From Candidatus Zixiibacteriota bacterium (GTDB taxonomy: Bacteria > Zixibacteria > MSB-5A5 > GN15 > FEB-12), in the NCBI GenBank assembly GCA_023700785.1, contig JAMPYH010000190.1, positions 1 to 5,626 on the forward strand: a stretch of 5,626 nt of DNA, read 5' to 3'. The notes under the pieces were generated by a model, which worked only from the letters and a program-made list of their open reading frames with translations, was not told the DNA's origin and searched no databases. Below are positions 1 through 5,483 of this stretch, in pieces. Positions within the stretch are counted from its first letter, which is position 1, and every line of letters begins with the position of its first letter. The translations under genes were made by a program, and so were the position numbers.

Positions 1-1
1 C

Positions 2-718
2 GGGATCAATTTCACCTACACCGCTCCGCGCTATTTCGCCGCCAATATCGGCGTCTTCCAGGGGTTCGGGATCGAAAACAGCGCGTTTACCTGGTGGGAT
101 CCGACCAGGCAGAAGGATATCATCGCGCGGGCGAAAGCGAAACTTGGGATGCTTGATGTCGGCGTCTCGGGCTACTGGGGCGACAATTTCATCGCCGGTA
201 CCGCTGCGACCGCGGCGTCAACTTCGTGGACGGATACCAACGGCGACCATGTGGTTGATTCAAGCGAAGTAAAAAACACCGCGGCCAAAGCGGCGGTCCC
301 CGGATTCTCGAAGGACAAGAATCGGTTTGGCGTTGACGCCCAGCTGTATCTTGATGTGCTGCCCATCGGCGGGACGGCTATCCGCGGCGAGTATTACGGA
401 GCGACCGACTACGACAGGTCCGACCTGGATGATTCGCTGGTCAGCCGCCAGGGATGGTATCTCTGGGTGTCGCAATCAATTTCAACCAAACTGGGCGCAG
501 CTCTACGGTATGATTACTGGGATCCAAACTCCGAAACCGCCGTCAATGACGCGATCGGGACCTGGTCGATGGCGCTGCATTATTTCTTCGACCCCAACGT
601 CCGCATTACCGCGGCGTATGACATGCCGGCCAAGCTGAAAGGGGAATCGACCTTCTCGAGCGTTGACAAGGACCCCGAGGACAACCGGTTCACGTTACAG
701 TTCCAGTTTTCGTTCTAA
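2..718 (+). CDS. Outer-membrane beta-barrel porin, C-terminal part (5' truncated)
   Basis: The frame is open from base 2 to the TAA at 716-718, giving 238 residues with no start in view; the ATG at 149 is internal, because barrel-like sequence continues upstream of it. The protein is rich in aromatic residues and shows alternating polar and hydrophobic stretches separated by acidic turns, as in amphipathic beta strands. The last residues, FTLQFQFSF, end in phenylalanine, the typical C-terminal signal recognised by the BAM assembly machinery, so the product should sit in the outer membrane. It lies 24 bases before pstS1, which suggests a channel serving phosphate uptake, possibly of the OprP/OprO type; that is inference from context. 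The visible loops are acidic rather than lysine-rich, so phosphate selectivity cannot be claimed. An EF-hand-like loop is encoded at 233-268. Barrel identity is fairly sure; substrate is not. Confidence 0.8.
   Translation, partial: GINFTYTAPRYFAANIGVFQGFGIENSAFTWWDPTRQKDIIARAKAKLGMLDVGVSGYWGDNFIAGTAATAASTSWTDTNGDHVVDSSEVKNTAAKAAVPGFSKDKNRFGVDAQLYLDVLPIGGTAIRGEYYGATDYDRSDLDDSLVSRQGWYLWVSQSISTKLGAALRYDYWDPNSETAVNDAIGTWSMALHYFFDPNVRITAAYDMPAKLKGESTFSSVDKDPEDNRFTLQFQFSF
233..268 (+). other. EF-hand-like calcium-binding loop encoded within the porin
   Basis: The twelve encoded residues read DTNGDHVVDSSE. Acidic or amide side chains fall at loop positions 1 (Asp), 3 (Asn), 5 (Asp), 9 (Asp) and 12 (Glu), glycine is at 4 and a hydrophobic residue at 8. 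This fits the calcium loop shared by EF-hands and dockerins, although the glycine usual at position 6 is His here. It sits in an Ala/Thr/Ser-rich stretch between two strand-like segments, probably an extracellular loop or long turn. Calcium binding is inferred from the pattern alone. Confidence 0.5.
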
Positions 719-742
719 AGCAGGCATAAGGAGATCGATGAT

Positions 743-1594
743 ATGAAACAGAGATTTTGTGCTAACATGGCGATGGTCGCGCTTTTCGCGATCGTCCTGA
801 CGCTCGGCATCAGCGTAAGTCTGAATGCCGGACAGACCGTAACCCTCAAGGGTTCGGATACGATGCTGATGCTGGGACAGCGGTGGGCCGAGGCGTTTAT
901 GGCCGGTAATCCGAGCACGATCATCCAGGTGACCGGAGGCGGATCGGGTGTTGGCTTTGCCGCGCTGATCAATGGCTCGACCGACATTTGCGAGGCGTCA
1001 CGCCCCATCAAACCGGGCGAGATTGACAAGCTGAAACAGCGGTTCAATTCTCAGGGGGTGGAGATCCCGGTGGCCCGCGATGGTTTGGCGGTCTATTTGA
1101 ACGCGGAGAATCCAATCGCTGAATTGACCGTTGACCAATTGCGGTTGATCTATCTCGGGACGATCACCAATTGGAAAGAAGTCGGCGGTCCGGACCAGCG
1201 GATCATCCTGTACGGTCGCGAGAATAGCTCGGGGACATACAGCTTTTTCAAGGACAATGTACTCAAGGGTAAAGACTTTGCCGCCCAAACGCAGACTCTC
1301 CCCGGCACTGCCGCGGTGGTGAACGCCGTGGCCAAGGACAAGTTTGGCATCGGATATGGCGGTGCGGCATACGCCAAAGGGGTGAAGTACGCCAAGCTGA
1401 AACAGACGGCAGAGGCGCCTGGCTATGAGCCAAACCTTGAGACGGTGCGCTCCGGCGACTATCCGCTCTCCCGCTATCTTTTCTGGTATCTGCGGAATAA
1501 GCCGCAAGGCGACGTTAAGAAGCTGGTGGACTTCGTGTTATCTAACGAAGGTCAGGAGATCGTCAACAAGGTCGGCTACTTCCCGGTGAAGTAA
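743..1594 (+). CDS. pstS: Periplasmic phosphate-binding protein PstS, first copy
   Basis: A 283-residue substrate-binding protein of the Pst phosphate ABC transporter. Residues 1-29 form a signal peptide with a hydrophobic core and a likely signal peptidase I site after LNA; there is no lipobox cysteine, so it should be soluble in the periplasm. Family motifs follow in order: KGSDT (36-40), GGGSG (65-69), STDICEASR (79-87), LTVDQLRLIYLGTITNWKEVGG (128-149, matching the conserved LxxxxIxxGxITNW block), RENSSGTY (159-166), the phosphate-binding loop equivalent to E. coli Arg135-Thr141, and GIGYGG (202-207). The length is typical of the short PstS class. AAGGAG at 728-733 precedes the ATG by 9 bases, supporting this start. 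The gene follows the porin by 24 bases and is followed by a hairpin, so it probably shares the porin transcript. The position matching E. coli Asp137 is Asn161. A related oxyanion ligand is possible but unlikely in this operon. Confidence 0.95.
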   Translation: MKQRFCANMAMVALFAIVLTLGISVSLNAGQTVTLKGSDTMLMLGQRWAEAFMAGNPSTIIQVTGGGSGVGFAALINGSTDICEASRPIKPGEIDKLKQRFNSQGVEIPVARDGLAVYLNAENPIAELTVDQLRLIYLGTITNWKEVGGPDQRIILYGRENSSGTYSFFKDNVLKGKDFAAQTQTLPGTAAVVNAVAKDKFGIGYGGAAYAKGVKYAKLKQTAEAPGYEPNLETVRSGDYPLSRYLFWYLRNKPQGDVKKLVDFVLSNEGQEIVNKVGYFPVK

Positions 1595-1611
1595 GTCTCT
1601 CAGTAGTCTTC

Positions 1612-1649
1612 AAGGAGAGGAAGGACTTTTCTCTCCTTCTTCTCCCTCT
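1612..1649 (+). terminator. Hairpin and pyrimidine tract after pstS1 (terminator or attenuator)
   Basis: AAGGAGAG at 1612-1619 is perfectly complementary to CTCTCCTT at 1631-1638. The pairing can extend inward through G-U and A-U pairs (1620-1623 with 1627-1630) to leave the three-base loop GAC. The stem is followed by a pyrimidine run at 1639-1649 that mixes C and U, so it is not a textbook U-tract terminator. It begins 17 bases after the pstS1 stop and lies upstream of the Pho-box-like repeats, as expected if it ends or attenuates the porin-pstS1 transcript. It could instead be a 3' stabilising hairpin. Confidence 0.55.
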
Positions 1650-1664
1650 GGCGGAATGGCCGCC
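1650..1664 (+). repeat. Small GC hairpin in the pstS1-pstS2 gap
   Basis: GGCGG at 1650-1654 pairs with CCGCC at 1660-1664 around the five-base loop AATGG. It follows directly on the pyrimidine tract of the preceding hairpin and may reinforce transcript termination or 3' end stability. No U run follows it. Short GC stems like this arise easily by chance, so the functional call is weak. Confidence 0.25.
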
Positions 1665-1672
1665 GGACCGAA

Positions 1673-1702
1673 TCCTTATCGATTCCTAACGAAATCCTAA
1701 CA
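1673..1702 (+). promoter_or_regulatory. Pho-box-like triple direct repeat, 11-bp period
   Basis: Three direct repeats begin at 1673 (TCCTTATC), 1684 (TCCTAACG) and 1695 (TCCTAACA), each exactly 11 bases from the last. The second and third share the 7-mer TCCTAAC with 4-base spacers; the first matches it at five of seven positions. PhoB/PhoP-family response regulators bind tandem 7-bp half-sites repeated every 11 bp, as in the E. coli, Bacillus, Streptomyces and cyanobacterial Pho boxes. The unit resembles the cyanobacterial CTTAACCT type more than the E. coli CTGTCAT type. The location upstream of pstS2-pstCAB-phoU fits activation under phosphate starvation. The periodicity is seen directly; the regulator is inferred. 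Confidence 0.65.
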
Positions 1703-1711
1703 ATACCCGGG

Positions 1712-1717
1712 TTAACT
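1712..1717 (+). promoter_or_regulatory. Possible -10 element for the pstS2 promoter
   Basis: TTAACT lies 10 bases after the last 7-mer of the Pho-box-like repeat, the spacing seen where a Pho box replaces the -35 element. It matches TATAAT at only three of six positions, so the assignment rests on position rather than sequence. It would put transcription start near 1724 and leave a leader of about 70 bases before pstS2. A second, weaker candidate is TAAGGT at 1726-1731. Confidence 0.3.
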
Positions 1718-1794
1718 TGAGTGTGTAAGGTGCGAGGCTGACGGGCGGCCGGTCGGATGACAACGCACTCTACACTGTCTAAAGGAGATAACTC

Positions 1795-2682
1795 ATGAAG
1801 AGAATGAAAACTTTGTTTGCGCTGGGAGTGATCTTCGCTCTCGCGCTGACTCTTACACTTGTTCCCGCGATGGCACAGGGATCCGGCAAGCCTGGGACGA
1901 TCACGGTCAAAGGCTCGGACACGCTGGTCCGTCTGGGACAGCGCTGGGCTGAGGAATACATGAAGAAGAAGCCCGGACTGGTCGTGCAGGTCTCCGGCGG
2001 CGGCACCGGTACCGGTATCGCGGCGCTGTTAAATAAGTCCACCGATGTCTGCCAGGCGTCTCGCGATATGGAAAAGAAAGAATACGCGATGGCGGAGCAG
2101 AAAGGGGTGAAACCGGTTCGTCATTCGGTCGCGCTCGACGGGATCGCCATTTTTCTGCACAAGGATAACCCGATCCAGGTGCTAACCCTTGGTCAATTGA
2201 AAGACATATACACTGCCAAGATAACCAACTGGAAAGAACTGGGCGGCCCGGACAAGCGGATCATTATCTATAGCCGCGAGAACAATTCCGGCACCTATGG
2301 CTTTTTCAAAGAACATGTTCTTCTCGGCCGGGATTTCGCGCCAGAGGCGCAGACCCTGCCGGGAACGGCGTCGGTGGTCAACGCGGTCGGCAAGGATCTC
2401 TACGGCATCGGTTATGGCGGTATCGCCTGGGAGTCGAATGTAAAGCATCTTTCCGTGAAAAAAGATGACGCGTCGCCGGCGATCGAACCGACCCTGACGA
2501 CCATCACAGACGGCTCCTACCCCATCGCGCGCGAGCTGTACTGGTTTTTCAATGGCCAGCCGACCGGCGAGGTGAAGGCGTTCTTGAACTGGGCGCTCTC
2601 TGAGGAAGGTCAAAAAGTAGCCGAGAGTGTGGACTACATCCCGCTGCCGAAAGACATGGCCGCGAAAAATATGATCCCGTAA
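1795..2682 (+). CDS. pstS: Periplasmic phosphate-binding protein PstS, second copy
   Basis: A 295-residue paralogue of the preceding PstS, with about half of the aligned residues identical by eye. Residues 1-27 are a signal peptide ending PAMA before Gln28, a signal peptidase I site, so the mature protein is periplasmic and not lipid-anchored. Motifs: KGSDT (39-43), GGGTGTG (68-74), STDVCQASR (82-90), the ITNWKELGG block (143-151), RENNSGTY (161-168) as phosphate loop, and GIGYGG (204-209). It carries a short C-terminal tail, PLPKDMAAKNMIP, absent from the first copy. AAAGGAG at 1781-1787 stands 7 bases before the ATG, which fixes the start; an ATG three codons on is less well placed. It is the first gene of a probable pstS-pstC-pstA-pstB-phoU operon with its own Pho-box-like promoter, so it is the likelier main donor to the PstCA channel. 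The copies may differ in affinity or expression; the sequence does not say which. Confidence 0.95.
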   Translation: MKRMKTLFALGVIFALALTLTLVPAMAQGSGKPGTITVKGSDTLVRLGQRWAEEYMKKKPGLVVQVSGGGTGTGIAALLNKSTDVCQASRDMEKKEYAMAEQKGVKPVRHSVALDGIAIFLHKDNPIQVLTLGQLKDIYTAKITNWKELGGPDKRIIIYSRENNSGTYGFFKEHVLLGRDFAPEAQTLPGTASVVNAVGKDLYGIGYGGIAWESNVKHLSVKKDDASPAIEPTLTTITDGSYPIARELYWFFNGQPTGEVKAFLNWALSEEGQKVAESVDYIPLPKDMAAKNMIP

Positions 2683-2686
2683 AGGA
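2682..2686 (+). promoter_or_regulatory. Displaced Shine-Dalgarno candidate for pstC
   Basis: AAGGA overlaps the last base of the pstS2 stop codon and lies 35 bases before the pstC GTG, too far for direct use. No Shine-Dalgarno occurs closer, because the intervening bases are the hairpin and short flanks. If the 27-base hairpin folds, the linear gap falls to 8 bases for GTG 2722 or 14 for ATG 2728. The geometry is seen in the sequence; its use is inference. Confidence 0.35.
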
Positions 2687-2691
2687 TACCA

Positions 2692-2718
2692 CGGCCGGAG
2701 TCAGCGCGACTCCGGCCG
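2692..2718 (+). promoter_or_regulatory. Strong intercistronic hairpin between pstS2 and pstC
   Basis: CGGCCGGAGTC at 2692-2702 and GACTCCGGCCG at 2708-2718 form a perfect 11-bp, mostly GC stem with the 5-base loop AGCGC. No U tract follows, so it is unlikely to be a plain terminator. Hairpins between a binding-protein gene and its membrane-channel genes often protect the upstream message and lower downstream expression, matching the need for much more PstS than PstC. It also fills nearly all the space before the pstC start, so it may control pstC translation. Confidence 0.75.
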
Positions 2719-2721
2719 AAC

Positions 2722-3687
2722 GTGCTTATGGATCGATACCAGTTTAAGCCCAAGTCCAAGGTTCGCGAGTTCATCGGCGAGAAGCTGATCGCGTTGACAG
2801 CGCTTGCCGCGCTGATCGGCATTGTGCTGATCTTCGTTTTTATCTTTAAGGAATCGATCCCGATCTTCGTTGACAAGGCGACCCAGGAGGAAGTGACCAT
2901 CGACCGCATGGTCTTCAAGCAGACCTTCTACGAGGACGAAGACGCCAAATGGATCTGGCAGCCAAACTCGGATATCCCGAAATATTCCCTGATGCCGCTT
3001 TTTATAGGCACGCTGAAGGCGGCGATCATCGCGATGTTGTTCGCCACGCCGCTCGGCGTGATGGCCGCGATATATACATCGGAATTCGCGTCCAAGCGGA
3101 CCAAGGAGATCATCAAACCGGTGATCGAACTGCTGGCGGGAATACCGTCGGTGGTGCTCGGCTTTTTCGCGCTGATCGTACTGGCGACATTTCTGCAGAA
3201 CGCGTTTGGGCTGACCTTCCGGCTTAACGCGCTGAACGCCGGCCTGGCGCTCGGCATTACCATCATTCCAGTTATTTTCACTATCTCTGAGGATGCCATG
3301 ACGGCGGTGCCGCAGTCATTGCGGGACGCCGCGATCGCGCTTGGCGCCAACCCGTGGCAGGTATCGTTCACGATGGTGCTTCCCGCGGCGATGCCGGGCA
3401 TTGCGGCCGGGATCGTGCTTGGATTCGGTCGCGCGATCGGCGAAACGATGATCGTGCTGATGGCGTCGGGGAACGCGGCGATCTCGTCGCTCTCGTTCAC
3501 CGATTCGATCCGTACTTTTTCGGCCACCATCGCGGCCGAGTTGGCTGAAGTTGTATTCGGTTCGCCGCATTACAGCGTGCTCTTCCTGATCGGGACGCTC
3601 CTGTTCGTCTTCACGTTCCTGACCAATCTGAGCGGCGATATCATCCTGACCAAACTGCGCGAGAGACTTCAGGGGAGAATGTCATGA
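2722..3687 (+). CDS. pstC: Phosphate ABC transporter permease PstC
   Basis: A 321-residue inner-membrane permease forming, with PstA, the phosphate channel. A first membrane span at about 22-43 is followed by an acidic, aromatic periplasmic segment (about 50-90) ending in WQPNSDIPKYSLMPLF, the PstC-type W-x-P region before the second span. Further spans lie near 94-118, 134-160, 170-188, 222-247 and 285-305. The cytoplasmic EAA-type loop that contacts PstB is at about 199-225 (SLRDAAIALGAN through LPAAMPG), with its conserved glycine at 208. GRAIGETM (236-243) is a PstC/PstA family signature. Start choice: GTG 2722 is used because a folded upstream hairpin would put AAGGA at proper spacing; ATG 2728, two codons in, is equally consistent with the protein and neither has an adjacent Shine-Dalgarno. 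The stop overlaps the pstA start in ATGA, indicating translational coupling. Confidence 0.95.
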   Translation: MLMDRYQFKPKSKVREFIGEKLIALTALAALIGIVLIFVFIFKESIPIFVDKATQEEVTIDRMVFKQTFYEDEDAKWIWQPNSDIPKYSLMPLFIGTLKAAIIAMLFATPLGVMAAIYTSEFASKRTKEIIKPVIELLAGIPSVVLGFFALIVLATFLQNAFGLTFRLNALNAGLALGITIIPVIFTISEDAMTAVPQSLRDAAIALGANPWQVSFTMVLPAAMPGIAAGIVLGFGRAIGETMIVLMASGNAAISSLSFTDSIRTFSATIAAELAEVVFGSPHYSVLFLIGTLLFVFTFLTNLSGDIILTKLRERLQGRMS

Positions 3688-4646
3688 GCGCCCCGGATCG
3701 ATCATCGCAGTTCACGACTTCGGATCTTTCACACCAGTATCAGTTCTCTCCAAAAGGGAGCGACACTCTCCCCCGCGCGCTGATGTTTCTGGCGGTCGCC
3801 ATCATCATGGCGATCCTCGCGGTTATCCTGATCGATGTGATCATCGGCGGTATCGGGACGATCAGCTGGGAGTTTTTGTCCAGTCCCCCGGAACAGGGGA
3901 TGGAGGCTGGCGGTATTTTCCCGGCGATATTTGGGACGCTGATGCTGGTGATCCTGATGGTCATCGCGGTGGTGCCGATCGGCGTTTTCACCGCGGTCTA
4001 TTTGCAGGAGTACACTGATCCGCAGTCGAAACTGACGCGGCTGCTGCGCATCGCCATCAATAATCTGGCGGGAGTGCCGTCGATCGTTTTTGGCCTGTTT
4101 GGACTTGGTTTCTTTATTGGGTTTGTGGGCGGGAATCTTGACAAGCTGTTTTACCCTGAGTCCGGTCCGGTCTGGGGACAACCGGCGGTGATCTGGGCAT
4201 CCCTGACGATGGCGCTGCTGACCCTGCCGGTGGTGATCGTCTCCACCGAGGAGGCGCTCCGCGCCATCCCGCGCGAACTGAAAGAAGCGAGTTACGCTCT
4301 CGGCGCGACCAAACTGCAGACCATTTTTCGCGTAATACTTCCGCAGGCGATGCCGGGCATCTTTACCGGCGGGATCCTCGCGGTCGGCCGTGGCGCGGGC
4401 GAGGTCGCTCCGATCATGTTCACCGGCGCGGCTTATTACCTGCCGTACCTTCCGGCAAAATTGAACGACCAGTTTATGGTCCTCGGCTATCACACATACG
4501 TGATGGCGACCCAGTCGCCGGATGTCGAGAAAACCAAGCCGATCCTCTATGGGACCGTGCTGGTGCTGCTCATGTTGACTTTTCTGCTGAACTTTGTGGC
4601 GGTCCTGCTGCGATCCAAAATAAGAACGAGGCGTATCAGTGCTTGA
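3684..4646 (+). CDS. pstA: Phosphate ABC transporter permease PstA
   Basis: A 320-residue permease, the partner of PstC in the inner membrane. A polar N-terminal cytoplasmic stretch of about 30 residues precedes the first span (32-54). Further spans fall near 79-105, 125-148, 167-187, 224-246 and 287-309. LAGVPSIVFGLFG (128-140) is the conserved PstA/PstC segment. The EAA-type loop is at about 197-225 (RELKEASYALGATK through LPQAMPG) with glycine 207, and GRGAGEVAPIMFTGAA (235-250) is characteristic of PstA. Start: the ATG overlaps the pstC stop by four bases, and AGGGGAG at 3671-3677 lies 6 bases upstream. The 3' end overlaps pstB by eight bases. The length and spans are those of a normal intact PstA. 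The large antisense open frame across it is coding shadow. Confidence 0.96.
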   Translation: MSAPDRSSQFTTSDLSHQYQFSPKGSDTLPRALMFLAVAIIMAILAVILIDVIIGGIGTISWEFLSSPPEQGMEAGGIFPAIFGTLMLVILMVIAVVPIGVFTAVYLQEYTDPQSKLTRLLRIAINNLAGVPSIVFGLFGLGFFIGFVGGNLDKLFYPESGPVWGQPAVIWASLTMALLTLPVVIVSTEEALRAIPRELKEASYALGATKLQTIFRVILPQAMPGIFTGGILAVGRGAGEVAPIMFTGAAYYLPYLPAKLNDQFMVLGYHTYVMATQSPDVEKTKPILYGTVLVLLMLTFLLNFVAVLLRSKIRTRRISA

Positions 4647-5466
4647 CGACAGGTTACGAATCGAAACACCGGACATATCGCGCGAGCGAGACGAGTTTGG
4701 TTCCTCGGCGCCGGTCCTGAAGATGACCGCGGCCAACCTGAACTTCTTCTATGGGAAACATCAGGCGCTGTTTGATGTCTCCTTGAACATCGAGAACAAT
4801 CAGGTGACCGCGCTGATCGGTCCGTCGGGATGCGGCAAATCAACGTTTCTCCGGACGCTGAATCGGATGAACGACACCATCCCCGGGACGCGCATGACCG
4901 GCACCATCAGGATGGATGACATCGACCTGTACAAGGATGTCAAGGATGTTTCGGCGATCCGCACACGGGTCGGGATGGTCTTCCAGAAATCAAACCCGTT
5001 CCCGAAATCGATCTTCGAGAATGTCGCGTACGGCCTCAAAGTGAATGGGATCAGTGATAAAAACCTGATCATCGAGGCGGTTGAGACCACGCTGCGTAAG
5101 GCGTTCCTCTGGGACGAGGTGAAAGACAAGCTCGATAAAAACGCGTACCTGCTGTCAGGCGGCCAGCAACAGCGGCTTTGTATCGCCCGCGCGCTGGCGG
5201 TGCGCCCCGAAGTACTTTTGATGGACGAACCCGCCTCAGCGCTCGACCCGATATCGACCTCCAAGATCGAGGATCTTATCGGCGAGCTGAAGAAAAACTA
5301 CACGATCGTGATCGTGACCCACAATATGCAGCAGGCCGCGCGCGTCTCAGACACCACCGCGTTCTTCTACGAAGGACAGATGGTCGAGTGCGGGCCGACC
5401 AAGATGATCTTCACCAAACCGCTGCAGAAAAAGACCGAGGATTATATCACCGGTCGTTTCGGATGA
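4639..5466 (+). CDS. pstB: Phosphate ABC transporter ATPase PstB
   Basis: A 275-residue ATP-binding subunit that hydrolyses ATP at the cytoplasmic face of PstC-PstA. All catalytic motifs are intact: Walker A GPSGCGKST (61-69), Q-loop at Gln116 in VFQKSNPFP, signature LSGGQQQR (172-179), Walker B VLLMDEP (192-198), D-loop SALD (200-203) and switch His228 in VTHNMQQAAR. The C-terminus TEDYITGRFG is typical of PstB and distinguishes it from other ABC ATPases. Start: GTG at 4639, overlapping the end of pstA by eight bases, with GAGG at 4628-4631 seven bases upstream. The next in-frame ATG (4723, residue 29) has no clear Shine-Dalgarno but would give a protein nearer E. coli PstB in length, so the first ~28 residues, which are polar and charged, are the only uncertain part. 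phoU follows after 17 bases. Confidence 0.97.
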   Translation: MLDDRLRIETPDISRERDEFGSSAPVLKMTAANLNFFYGKHQALFDVSLNIENNQVTALIGPSGCGKSTFLRTLNRMNDTIPGTRMTGTIRMDDIDLYKDVKDVSAIRTRVGMVFQKSNPFPKSIFENVAYGLKVNGISDKNLIIEAVETTLRKAFLWDEVKDKLDKNAYLLSGGQQQRLCIARALAVRPEVLLMDEPASALDPISTSKIEDLIGELKKNYTIVIVTHNMQQAARVSDTTAFFYEGQMVECGPTKMIFTKPLQKKTEDYITGRFG

Positions 5467-5483
5467 GGAATCAGAGGTAACCG

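Noticed and set aside
149..151. ATG at 149 as the porin start
   Set aside because: The same frame is open back to base 2 and encodes aromatic, strand-like sequence upstream, with no Shine-Dalgarno before 149; the gene is cut by the window edge.
998..1507. 169-codon open frame on the - strand across pstS1
   Set aside because: Antisense to conserved PstS motifs, with no recognisable domain or ribosome site; treated as shadow.
1705..1716. Adjacent palindromes ACCCGGGT and GTTAAC as an operator
   Set aside because: Short palindromes of this size are common, and they overlap the candidate -10 region with no repeat elsewhere in the window.
1658..1750. Long-range pairing of GGCCGCC (1658-1664) with GGCGGCC (1744-1750) around the Pho-box-like repeats
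   Set aside because: Only seven pairs across an 80-base loop; the left arm also competes with the local hairpin at 1650-1664. Likely chance in GC-rich sequence.
1774..1780. ACTGTCT just before the pstS2 ribosome site as an E. coli-type Pho half-site
   Set aside because: It is single: the position 11 bases upstream (1763-1769, ACGCACT) does not match, and it lies too near the start codon.
2928..3530. 200-codon open frame on the - strand across pstC
   Set aside because: Low-complexity Ala/Ser/Ile composition antisense to the pstC membrane segments; no independent support.
3729..4736. 335-codon open frame on the - strand across pstA
   Set aside because: It lies fully antisense to a well-supported pstA; the translation is rich in Arg, His, Asp and Gln with no domain, as expected for an antisense shadow of GC-rich coding sequence.
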